Positions 5,522 to 11,381 of a stretch of DNA of 11,381 nucleotides are shown here, in pieces. The position numbers and the translations under genes were made by a program. The stretch lies in assembly GCA_021372185.1 (NCBI GenBank), contig JAJFUY010000068.1, positions 1 through 11,381 of the forward strand, in the 5' to 3' direction. This DNA comes from Chlamydiales bacterium. GTDB lineage: Bacteria > Chlamydiota > Chlamydiia > Chlamydiales > FEN-1388. The notes under the pieces were generated by a model. The model was not told the origin of the DNA, did no database searches, and was given only the letters and a program-made list of their open reading frames with translations. Position 1 is the stretch's first letter, and each line of letters starts with the position of its first letter.

Positions 5522-7126
5522 TCACGCAGATCGTACGTAAATGTATTTCGCTTTTGAAGGAATGCCATTTGCTACCACTTCTAGCTTGCTCTTGCCAGAT
5601 TCTATGTTTTTCGGCACATCAAAATAGGTGGTGACCTTTTTCTTTGATGCGACTCCCATGAAGCTATGATCATGAGTACGGCAATAGAATACATGGCCCG
5701 TGGCAATGTTCGTGATGCGAACTAATGGATAGTTGGTTGCAGATTGGGATTCATCACCAAACATCGCACCTTGGGACATGCCGTTGAACCGAATGCCCTT
5801 GATCTTGTACGTTTTGCCAGCGCACACTTTCTTTGGCGCAGAGCTGACTCTTGGTGCCCAATTTCGATGATAACATTTATCATCAGAAGTAAAAATTTCA
5901 ACATCATTCGTCCCGTTTACGCATAATATCTCTCCAGTAGGAAGAACGACCATTGCATAGAGACTTGAATAAACATCGGATGAATTCGCAAAACCTGGCT
6001 GCTCAATCAATGATGCTCCATCAAATATAAAAAATTTCGCTGGTGGAATGCCAAATAAATTGCCGAAGTCTTGATCGTTAATAGCTCCAACACAAACTAA
6101 TATATTGCCATTTGGTAGAAGTGCTCCTGCTCCATCAGGAAAACCAAGCTGCCCATCAGCAGTAACTGGAAAGCGCGGTCCTGGGGTCCAGACACCTGTT
6201 TTTGTATCATAAATACTGATATGGCCGTCATATCCAAAGCAAGCAACTGTACCATCAGGGCGCAAAACCTGTGGTCCTATTTCAGTTATAAATCCATAAG
6301 GAGGTTGATTGCTCGGAAAATTAGCGCTAGGAAATGTAGAGAGAGGAACTATGGTACTTCCGGCACTTGACCAAGTTTTAGTTTTAGGATCATAAAGTTC
6401 TGAGTTGGTGGGATTAAATGGAATTTCGTCTCCAGGAAAATAACAATCCACCGTTAATACTTTACCATTCGGTAAAAGGGTCCATCCTTCTTCTGTGTTA
6501 GCATCTGCTTTGGTTGAAGTTCCAGTTTCTGTCCAGGTCATGGTTTTAAGATCCAGCAGTGCTGCTTGCTTACTCAAATTACACGCGAGCATAAAAGTGC
6601 CATCACTAAGAACCACACTCGCTGCATCTCCAATTACATTTCCTGCCCCATGAGCTGGAAAATCAGAGTTGAAAAATGGAGGCGGTTCTACTGCAGTCCA
6701 GATATTTTCAACAGGATCATAAATTGCTCCTAAATTTGTTTGTCTAGATTCATAATTTGCTCCATTTAATTCACCACCTTCGAAAATAACTCTTCCATCA
6801 GCAAGCACAGCTGACGCATAAGCGAATGGTATATATCCATCTGGCAAGGATGCCACTTGTTGCCATGTCCCATTAACATAACTCCCATTAATATCGGGTG
6901 TAAGTGTCCACATTTCTCCTGTATTGAAATTCCATCCAGTATTTTGGACTAAAATCCTTCCATCGGTGAGTAACATGCAAGTGCCAGCACCACCCGTACC
7001 TGGGTCTATAGGTGTTGCAAAAGGAGGGGGGTTAATCAAAGGTGTCCAGGCACCTGCTTGCACGTTTGAACTCAAACTGCTTACCGCGAGGACTGCAAGT
7101 AAAAATCGTTTAAAAAGTGAATTCAT
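5522..7126 (-). CDS. Secreted galactose-oxidase-like (kelch) beta-propeller protein, 534 aa
   Basis: Exported beta-propeller protein. I choose the ATG at 7126 (AAGGA ribosome binding site 5 bases before it) over the ATG six codons earlier. The signal peptide is residues 1-24 (ends SSNVQA). The body has seven kelch-like blade motifs (LLTDGRILV, VLADGRVIF, VLSDGTFML, LLPNGKVLT, VLRPDGTVA, LLPNGNILV, VLPTGEILC) at about 52, 107, 172, 217, 287, 336 and 394, so a seven-bladed propeller. Residues from about 424 to the end form the DUF1929/galactose-oxidase early-set domain (GAMFGDESQSATNYPLVRI, then RTHDHSFMG). Fungal galactose oxidase uses a Cys-Tyr cofactor and copper ligands Tyr495, His496 and His581; aligned by eye, the two His positions are not obviously kept, so oxidase activity is doubtful. 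It has its own terminator, and upstream regulatory-looking repeats. Confidence 0.88.
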   Translation of the reverse strand: MNSLFKRFLLAVLAVSSLSSNVQAGAWTPLINPPPFATPIDPGTGGAGTCMLLTDGRILVQNTGWNFNTGEMWTLTPDINGSYVNGTWQQVASLPDGYIPFAYASAVLADGRVIFEGGELNGANYESRQTNLGAIYDPVENIWTAVEPPPFFNSDFPAHGAGNVIGDAASVVLSDGTFMLACNLSKQAALLDLKTMTWTETGTSTKADANTEEGWTLLPNGKVLTVDCYFPGDEIPFNPTNSELYDPKTKTWSSAGSTIVPLSTFPSANFPSNQPPYGFITEIGPQVLRPDGTVACFGYDGHISIYDTKTGVWTPGPRFPVTADGQLGFPDGAGALLPNGNILVCVGAINDQDFGNLFGIPPAKFFIFDGASLIEQPGFANSSDVYSSLYAMVVLPTGEILCVNGTNDVEIFTSDDKCYHRNWAPRVSSAPKKVCAGKTYKIKGIRFNGMSQGAMFGDESQSATNYPLVRITNIATGHVFYCRTHDHSFMGVASKKKVTTYFDVPKNIESGKSKLEVVANGIPSKAKYIYVRSA

Positions 7127-7174
7127 AATTTTCCTTTTCATCATAGTTTGAAAGTTTACATTTTTTTAGAATTC

Positions 7175-7206
7175 GACAAACCTGGCCCTAACGGGCCAGG
7201 TTTGTC
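7175..7206. repeat. Perfect 14-bp hairpin upstream of the kelch gene
   Basis: GACAAACCTGGCCC (7175-7188) and its exact reverse complement (7193-7206) enclose a TAAC loop. There is no T-run on either side in the right place (the A-run lies downstream on the minus strand), so it is not a normal terminator. It sits about 50 bases upstream of the kelch start codon. It could be an operator, a leader structure if transcription starts further up, or a small repeat. Confidence 0.6.
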
Positions 7207-7209
7207 CTA

Positions 7210-7254
7210 CACTATCCTTACTAACACTATTTTTACAAGCACTATCTATACTAC
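7210..7254. repeat. Three imperfect 15-bp tandem repeats
   Basis: CACTAT recurs at 7210, 7225 and 7240, exactly 15 bases apart. The units fit CACTATNNNTACNAN. Directly after the third unit is a short inverted repeat (GAACGG at 7255-7260, CCGTTC at 7275-7280). Possible protein binding sites upstream of the kelch gene; function unknown. Confidence 0.4.
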
Positions 7255-7471
7255 GAACGGGGTCATACTCAATACCGTTCACTTTACAATAATTACATGA
7301 CTCACAAACGAGTGATCTTTCAAATCCTAGAAGAGAGGGTCAAGAAACGCGAAGGCAGATCAAACCCTCTTGGTGTTGAGAGAAAAGGAAGCTCGTATAG
7401 GGTTGTATAATCCCTCGGCAAAACGCAGATAGACAAGCACTTATGCTTTATAGGGAGGTCTTAAATGAACG

Positions 7472-7490
7472 ATATTGGGGTCAGACCTAG
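7472..7490. repeat. 19-base repeat ATATYGGGGTCAGACCTAG, copy 1
   Basis: Matches the word at 11178-11196 at 18 of 19 bases in the same orientation, 3.7 kb away. GGGGTCAGACC words are, from memory, often found in intergenic repeats near IS200-like/REP-associated transposases; none is in this window. Confidence 0.45.
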
Positions 7491-7576
7491 CCCCAGTTTA
7501 CTTATTAGCGATGGCAAAATCGTTTACCAGAAGTGGTTGAGGTGCTACTCTAAAACGATGTAACCTACGGTGTTTT

Positions 7577-8494
7577 ATGTCATCTGCTTGTCGATTTCTT
7601 TTGTCAATTTCTCCATTTATTAGCTCATCTCCGCTTGTTAGTGCAGAACCAATATGCCTCTATAAAGGACGCAACATCGAAGTGCAGGTGCCAGAACGGC
7701 CTTTGGCCAACGGGTCAATACTTGTGGTTCCGCAAAACAGCACTCCTAGCACTTTGGGAGAAATGTATGATACCCTCCAAAGAATTGCCCAAGTGTGGAA
7801 GGCAAACGGCATTTCAAACTATATGATTTACTCAAAAACAACAGAACATGGCTTTTCTGGTTGGGAAATTGTACCATATCAAGACACATCGTTTAGATTT
7901 TTAGCCCAACTCAAGGTGCTTTGGAACGTAGCATTTGGTGGTTTTAAGGTAGGCGCAAGCGAAATTGAAAGAGACAAAAAGCTCTTTAGTGATTCGGCAA
8001 TTTTTACAGAAGAATACACCCCCCTTGCACCAACTGGTGCAGATACTAGAGATGCATTTTGCAACCCAGCAGTTATTGCTCCCCAACTTATTTATTCTGG
8101 CAATGAAGTAGATTTATTATTTAATTATGCCCCTATTGGTATTGGTAAAGAGCGTCTACATTTTTTACTCGTGCCAAAAAAACATCGAGAAAATTTTAGC
8201 CAGCTGACAAAATCTGAATATATTGAAGCTCGACAGATTGCCAACAAACTTGCCGATTTTTATAAAACCAAAAATATCTCCACAGTATACATGTTTGACA
8301 AAACGGGCCCACTTGCCGGTCAAACAGTTCCCCACTGGCACCAGCATCTTATCTTTACAGCCACAAAAACCCAAGAATTTGTGGGCAAGTTAACAGTGCT
8401 CAAAAATATGATTTTTGGCTCATCAGCCATGAAGAGCGAAGCGCTCACTCAACGCGTAGCAGAACTTCGAGCAGAACTCCAAGATACATTGTAG
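7577..8494 (+). CDS. Secreted HIT-domain protein with two HIT-like halves, 305 aa
   Basis: Nucleotide hydrolase/transferase-like fold. The C-terminal half carries a full histidine triad, His253-Trp-His255-Gln-His257, in GQTVPHWHQHLIF, preceded by the usual strand and loop RLHFLLVPKKHRENFSQLTKSEY (split here over about 193-215). Family members hydrolyse or transfer nucleotide monophosphates via the middle His. The N-terminal half repeats the layout (SILVVPQNSTPSTLGEMYDT at 47-66, then a strand ending GWEIVPYQ at 95-102) but has no His triad, so it looks like a degenerate duplicate, as in GalT-type two-domain proteins. Residues 1-23 (ending LVSA) resemble a signal peptide with a weak charged start, so export is likely but not certain. 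ATG 7577 is the only start available after an in-frame stop at 7538; its ribosome binding site is poor. Substrate unknown. Confidence 0.85.
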   Translation: MSSACRFLLSISPFISSSPLVSAEPICLYKGRNIEVQVPERPLANGSILVVPQNSTPSTLGEMYDTLQRIAQVWKANGISNYMIYSKTTEHGFSGWEIVPYQDTSFRFLAQLKVLWNVAFGGFKVGASEIERDKKLFSDSAIFTEEYTPLAPTGADTRDAFCNPAVIAPQLIYSGNEVDLLFNYAPIGIGKERLHFLLVPKKHRENFSQLTKSEYIEARQIANKLADFYKTKNISTVYMFDKTGPLAGQTVPHWHQHLIFTATKTQEFVGKLTVLKNMIFGSSAMKSEALTQRVAELRAELQDTL

Positions 8495-8500
8495 AAAAAA

Positions 8501-8654
8501 GGGCCAACTCCAATGGCGTCAACTTAAGGAAAGTTCTTCTTAATCTTTATCTTAATCTTGATCTTACTCTATTGAAAAGGAACAGATTAGGTTTAAGATC
8601 AAGATTAAGATTAAGAGTGAAATTTCTTAAGTTGACACCATTGGGGCCAACTCC
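8501..8654. mobile_element. MITE-like element with 11-bp flanking direct repeats
   Basis: GGGCCAACTCC occurs at 8501-8511 and again at 8644-8654, as a target duplication would. Between them, inverted arms start CAATGGCGTCAACTTAAG on the left and end CTTAAGTTGACACCATTG on the right (two mismatched positions at most). They continue inward through CTTAAT/CTTGAT hexamers to about 8566 and 8594, with a 27-base centre. The left arm has one extra hexamer (CTTTAT). There is no transposase, so it would be non-autonomous. The mobile-element reading is inference from structure. It begins only 6 bases after the HIT gene stop. Confidence 0.6.
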
Positions 8655-8723
8655 CCCGACATACGCATCAGGCTATAAAAATAACCCACTACAGCAAAGC
8701 TTTCTAGCTATAAAAATTACAAC

Positions 8724-8948
8724 TTTGTGGGCCGTAGGTCCACGATTATTATTAGCCCACAATGTAGCCCCAGCGGGGCAAATTGTGGGATGAGTGTTAA
8801 TTAATATATGGAGCCACGGATGTGGCGGCTCATTATTTTATTAGCCGCCACATCCGTGGCTCTGTGTGTTTTTTATAGCGTTCCCACAATTTGCCCCGTC
8901 GGGGCTACATTATGGGCTAATAATGATTGTGGACCTACGGCCCACAAA
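8724..8948. repeat. Nested palindrome of about 225 bp
   Basis: Outer arms at 8724-8790 and 8881-8948 pair over about 67 bases with roughly five mismatches. They include TTTGTGGGCCGTAGGTCCAC, TATTAGCCCA and GTAGCCCC..CGGGGCAAAT, and the last is itself a small palindrome. Inside them a second, perfect 20-bp inverted repeat (8811-8830 with 8843-8862) has a 12-base AT-rich loop. Compensating differences between arms suggest age. A direct repeat GCTATAAAAAT lies just outside at 8672-8682 and 8707-8717, and its inverse at 8870-8879. Two ORFs across the arms are repeat artefacts. No gene lies between the HIT and beta-helix genes. Confidence 0.8.
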
Positions 8949-9098
8949 TTTACATGCCGGATTTTCTATGTGAAATCATTGAAACCAGGAAGTTAAAGTC
9001 GCTTATCCTGATGCTCCACCCCGTTCCATTTTTTTCTTTTCATAAATAAAAAAACAAAGTAGGGTTATCATGAAATCTTAAAAATCGGAGGGTTTCTC

Positions 9099-9302
9099 AT
9101 GAATTTACGAACTAATTTTATTGGCAAATTATGCCTCCTAGCTATGCTTGCGAATATGCAGCCACAGCTTAGCGCTGCAAAAGCAAAAAAGAATAACAAA
9201 CACCACAAAACATCCTCTAGCCATAGCAGCTCGAGCAAATCGACAGATAAAGACTGCTGCAAAGAGACCCTACACGGCCTTAAGGACATTGAAAAAAATT
9301 AG
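9099..9302 (+). CDS. Secreted beta-helix protein, 5' part (frame broken at A7)
   Basis: Starts at ATG 9099 with a GGAGG ribosome binding site 8 bases upstream. It encodes a signal peptide (about residues 1-26, ending QLSA), then a Lys/His/Ser low-complexity stretch (about 27-49), CCKETLHGLKDIEK, and stops at TAG 9300-9302. As a 67-aa protein it would end abruptly in a helix. The next frame continues sensibly (KLGCDEAHVICSVPAVIDKP), so I regard this as the N-terminus of a roughly 370-residue exported protein. The break is at a run of seven A. Nothing here suggests an enzyme; the Ser/Lys/His stretch looks like a flexible linker between signal peptide and beta-helix. Confidence 0.72.
   Translation: MNLRTNFIGKLCLLAMLANMQPQLSAAKAKKNNKHHKTSSSHSSSSKSTDKDCCKETLHGLKDIEKN
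9293..9299 (+). other. A AAA AAT slippery heptamer just before a stop
   Basis: In the zero frame this reads GA[A AAA AAT] TAG, the X XXY YYZ pattern used for -1 ribosomal slippage, immediately followed by the stop codon. Slipping one base back continues exactly into the beta-helix frame (TTA GGC TGC GAT). The same result would come from one missing A in the sequence or in the genome, or from transcriptional slippage. Confidence 0.5.
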
Positions 9303-10210
9303 GCTGCGATGAAGCGCATGTCATCTGCAGCGTCCCTGCAGTTATTGACAAGCCCGGTAAATGGTGCATCTCAAAGGATTTAGTCTACCACGGCTCAACT
9401 CCTGCTATTAACATTACTGTAAGTAACGTCACCCTAAACTTTAACAACCACAGCCTAACGCTCACAAACGCAGCCGCCATTGGTGTGTATGCAGAAGGCC
9501 AAAAAGAGATCACGATTCTTAATGACATCATTAAGTCGAGCAGCATCTCTACAAACTCTTTAAGTAGTGCATTTGAATTCGTAAACTGCGAAAAGGTAAC
9601 GCTGGACAACATCTTTACAGCCAATACCTATCATGGGCTGAATCTCCTAAACTGTCACGATGTGTTTGTGACACATTCTCGCTTTAAAGACCATATCGGC
9701 GGTACAGATGCGTCTGGGATAGCCAGCAGCATTAGAATTGAAGGTTCGAGTGCCGTTGTTATAGAAGAATCTACCTTTAATGGTGCTGGTGCCGGCTTTG
9801 GCCAGGGCAGCGGATCTGTCCAGGTTGTCTTTACCTTCGGCTGCACAGCATGCCGCATCTCAAATTGTGAATTTGAGAGTGTAGAAAGTGCTGTAATTAC
9901 GGCTGGCGTTGATGGTCTTATTGTTGAAGACTGCGTGATGCAATCTGCACCAGGATCAGTTCTAAACCCAGAAGAGCCAATTACCCGTTTTCTACCACTT
10001 ATTCAGATTGATTCTGACGCTGAGGGAAAATTCTCATCAAACGTGAGCGTTAGAAACTGTCTTTTAAACGGTAACCTTGTTATCTCACCTAGTTGTTCTA
10101 ATCAGTCACCTTCACCTGATTGTTCAATTAGCGCAAGCTTCCAGACCCCGATTTTTATCGGCGAGGCAAATGCGGTTCTTGTTGACAACTGCCAAATAGC
10201 AAACTTTTGA
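9302..10210 (+). CDS. Right-handed beta-helix repeat protein, main part (continues the 9099 gene)
   Basis: About 302 codons in the -1 frame relative to the 5' part. There is no ATG before the middle of the frame and no ribosome binding site, so it is not an independent gene. From about codon 35 on it shows regular short strands with repeated Asn-Cys and Val/Ile stacks (FVNCEKVTLDNI, LLNCHDVFVTHSRF, SSAVVIEESTFNG, CRISNCEFESVESAVI, DGLIVEDCVMQ, NVSVRNCLLNG, AVLVDNCQI), the pattern of a parallel beta-helix as in NosD/pectate-lyase-like folds. It is rich in Cys, which suggests disulfides outside the cytoplasm. It probably acts as a surface or periplasmic binding protein or carbohydrate-active enzyme; no catalytic site is identifiable. 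A +1 shift at TTT TGA C (10205-10211) would add DVIEIPGYKPGS and end at 10247, just before the terminator. Confidence 0.75.
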   Translation, partial: GCDEAHVICSVPAVIDKPGKWCISKDLVYHGSTPAINITVSNVTLNFNNHSLTLTNAAAIGVYAEGQKEITILNDIIKSSSISTNSLSSAFEFVNCEKVTLDNIFTANTYHGLNLLNCHDVFVTHSRFKDHIGGTDASGIASSIRIEGSSAVVIEESTFNGAGAGFGQGSGSVQVVFTFGCTACRISNCEFESVESAVITAGVDGLIVEDCVMQSAPGSVLNPEEPITRFLPLIQIDSDAEGKFSSNVSVRNCLLNGNLVISPSCSNQSPSPDCSISASFQTPIFIGEANAVLVDNCQIANF

Positions 10211-10270
10211 CGTTATTGAGATTCCAGGGTACAAGCCTGGTTCTTAATAAGAACCCAGTTTATCTAACCA

Positions 10271-10301
10271 AAACCCGGTCAGCAATGACCGGGTTTTTTT
10301 T
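10271..10301 (+). terminator. Rho-independent terminator after the beta-helix gene
   Basis: A perfect 11-bp stem (10271-10281 with 10286-10296, core ACCCGGTCA) with a GCAA tetraloop runs into eight T (10294-10301). It lies 60 bases after the TGA at 10210, or 23 after the alternative TAA at 10245-10247. An intact terminator argues that the broken gene upstream is, or recently was, expressed. Confidence 0.92.
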
Positions 10302-10350
10302 ATTTACCCATTCCCTAGACAGCTCCCACCCAATTTCTGCGTAATTAAAC

Positions 10351-10423
10351 TTATTAATTTACAGATAAATTAATAAATGCTACTAATTAATTAGATACAA
10401 TAATTGTCGGTATTAACAATTAT
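10351..10423. promoter_or_regulatory. Two perfect palindromes in the leader of the 233-aa gene
   Basis: TTATTAATTTA (10351-10361) pairs with its exact inverse (10366-10376) around CAGA. ATAATTGT (10400-10407) pairs with ACAATTAT (10416-10423) around 8 bases. A possible -10 (TACAAT, 10396-10401) lies between them without a good -35; TTTACA at 10358-10363 is in the first palindrome but too far from that box. The arrangement looks like operators around a promoter, though AT-rich DNA makes chance palindromes easier. Confidence 0.4.
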
Positions 10424-10437
10424 CCCGTGAGGAATGT

Positions 10438-11139
10438 ATGACTAATCAAGTACAAGGATCTAATGAAGCCCCTATCTGGGGTATAAACACCTCAAATACC
10501 ATCAAAAGTCTTACTTACAATGGAAAACAATGTGAAATTGTTACCCTTAAGTCATCAAGCCCTTCTAAAAATTCGCCTTTTGGAGCTCAAGATGTTAGAG
10601 ATATAGCAGCCTTTCTTATGGGAAATAAACAAATCCTGCAAGATCAACAAGTGATTACAGTAAACCTTGCAGACGGCAGAAACTTTGAAGTTTCCTTTAA
10701 AGGCCAAAATACTACTCAAGACAAAACAGATAGTGTAATGCAAAAAGCACGACTACAGGACAGTGATACAGGAAAAACAGTGAGAGGCAGAATTCGCGAT
10801 GCAGCAGTGAGTGTAAAAGAGGGCATAAAAGACCTCTGGAAATCAACAAGTGATAGTCGTCGCAACGTATCACATTGGCTAAAAAACAAGCAGGTAGAGG
10901 CAGCAGATAAGGGAGTAGAAACAGCTCAAAAAAAATTAGATAACTACAAGGGAAATTCATATACTAAGCGTGATATCCTCGAAGCTAAACTGGAACTTGC
11001 TAAGACCAAACGAAAAGTAGCAACCCCGGGCTTTGATCAAGAAAGAGCTAAAATTTTAACAAAAGAAGCAAAGGCTGATGTAAGAGCAGCCATAAGAGCC
11101 CACTATACACCTGATAAATCGACATATACCCCTTTATAA
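10438..11139 (+). CDS. Hypothetical basic, helical protein, 233 aa
   Basis: I do not recognise the family. The ATG at 10438 has a GAGG ribosome binding site 5 bases upstream; an overlapping ATG at 10434 is out of frame and stops at once. There is no signal peptide. The N-terminal 95 residues look alpha/beta (TIKSLTYNGKQCEIVTLK, VITVNLADGRNFEVSFKG). From about 96 on it is a charged, Lys/Arg/Ala-rich helical region with coiled-coil character (SVKEGIKDLWKS, VEAADKGVETAQKKLDN, ILEAKLELAKTKRK, ILTKEAKADVRAAIRAHY). The single Cys is at 32. It ends in a Thr/Pro tail (STYTPL). It stands alone between the beta-helix terminator and non-coding DNA. In a host-associated bacterium it could be an exported effector, but nothing in the sequence proves it. 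Confidence 0.75.
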   Translation: MTNQVQGSNEAPIWGINTSNTIKSLTYNGKQCEIVTLKSSSPSKNSPFGAQDVRDIAAFLMGNKQILQDQQVITVNLADGRNFEVSFKGQNTTQDKTDSVMQKARLQDSDTGKTVRGRIRDAAVSVKEGIKDLWKSTSDSRRNVSHWLKNKQVEAADKGVETAQKKLDNYKGNSYTKRDILEAKLELAKTKRKVATPGFDQERAKILTKEAKADVRAAIRAHYTPDKSTYTPL

Positions 11140-11177
11140 TAAAACCACCCAAGCCAAGGGATAGAATGAATAGAGTC

Positions 11178-11196
11178 ATATCGGGGTCAGACCTAG
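11178..11196. repeat. 19-base repeat ATATYGGGGTCAGACCTAG, copy 2
   Basis: Same orientation as copy 1 at 7472-7490, one mismatch (C for T at the fifth base). The flanking bases differ (GGGGG here, CCCC there), so the similarity is confined to this word. Confidence 0.45.
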
Positions 11197-11265
11197 GGGG
11201 TTGATTTAACACAGTTTTAGCGAAAAGAATTAGTAGTAATACTTGTCCTTCAAAACGTTGTATTA

Positions 11266-11381
11266 GAGCCCGATTTTAGGGCGACTGAGCGAAGCCCACT
11301 GTGACCGAAGGGAACGGTGGGAATAAGCAAAAAACCATCAGAGCCCGGTTGAGGGCGATTGAATCACGCTATTGAATCGCC
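11266..11381. repeat. Hairpin-rich non-coding region with a repeated GAGCCCG..GGGCGAYTGA unit
   Basis: A 22-23-base unit occurs at 11266-11288 and 11341-11362, each with a GCCC/GGGC mini-stem. Between them CCCACTGT and ACGGTGGG form another stem (about 11294-11321). After the second unit, GGCGATT (11354-11360) and AATCGCC (11375-11381) can pair. No open frame of useful length crosses it. It could be a dispersed repeat cluster or part of a structured RNA running past the window edge. Confidence 0.45.

Larger units (their letters stand above)
7127..7576. other. Divergent intergenic region, no convincing gene
   Basis: This 450-base gap separates the minus-strand kelch gene from the plus-strand HIT gene. 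It holds a possible -10 (TATGAT, minus strand, about 7141-7146), a perfect hairpin, a 15-bp tandem repeat, and one copy of a 19-base GGGGTCAGACC word. A 32-codon plus-strand frame at 7465-7563 has a good GGGAGG ribosome binding site but unremarkable sequence, and covers the GGGGTCAGACC word. I see no larger coding frame. Confidence 0.5.

Noticed and set aside
7465..7563. 32-codon ORF with a good GGGAGG ribosome binding site
   Set aside because: Unremarkable sequence, overlaps a repeated GGGGTCAGACC word, and too short to support without conservation.
7537..7564. Promoter TTGAGG-16-TGTAAC before the HIT gene
   Set aside because: Both hexamers are weak and the implied leader would be only about 6 bases.
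8572..8793. 73-codon plus-strand ORF
   Set aside because: It runs across two different palindromic elements and encodes hexamer-derived Arg/Leu repeats.
8808..8996. 62-codon plus-strand ORF
   Set aside because: Most of it is the inner and outer arms of the nested palindrome.

Overview
The window looks like part of an AT-rich (about 40% GC by eye) chromosome of an intracellular or protist-associated bacterium. My best guess is the Dependentiae (TM6/Babeliae) group, with a chlamydia-like or Legionella-like host as the alternative. This is inference. It rests on a RasGAP-like eukaryotic-type protein, several Sec-exported proteins, an unusual density of intergenic palindromic elements, and one disrupted gene. 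No rRNA, tRNA or CRISPR array is visible.

Left part (1-5031). The window opens inside a plus-strand gene whose C-terminal half carries the RasGAP signature (FLR, CPA, and a Lys/Asn pair seven residues apart). It converges, with a 3-base gap, on a small unrecognised minus-strand gene that has a good promoter. Next comes a gene-poor stretch (1154-1670) with two large palindromes around a decayed gene fragment. A minus-strand group follows: a YbaL/KefB-type cation:proton antiporter with a TrkA-N domain, a 48-residue DUF3096-type membrane protein, a small secreted protein, and a short-chain dehydrogenase/reductase. Two copies of a CAGGAT-rich palindrome bracket the antiporter, and the right-hand copy supplies the stop codon of the DUF3096 gene.

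Middle (4864-7576). A 3'-terminal group II intron fragment, with a canonical 34-nt domain V and a domain VI with a bulged A, sits on the plus strand with no recognisable reverse transcriptase before it. A minus-strand terminator, and a minus-strand secreted seven-bladed galactose-oxidase-like (kelch) protein with a C-terminal early-set domain, come next. Its upstream region holds a perfect hairpin and a 15-bp imperfect tandem repeat.

Right part (7577-11381). A secreted protein with two HIT-like halves (only the second has the His triad) is followed by about 600 bases of non-coding DNA. That stretch contains one MITE-like element with an 11-bp flanking direct repeat and one nested palindrome of about 225 bp. 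A secreted right-handed beta-helix protein is split by two apparent frameshifts: one at A AAA AAT, where a -1 slip restores the frame, and one at TTT TGA C, where a +1 slip gives a plausible tail. It ends in a strong terminator. An unrecognised basic coiled-coil-like protein follows, with two palindromes in its upstream region, and the window ends in hairpin-rich non-coding sequence.

Nothing shows that these genes act together as one pathway. The common thread is cell-envelope and host-facing functions (exported proteins, ion homeostasis, a probable host small-GTPase modulator) in DNA with many small mobile or palindromic elements.
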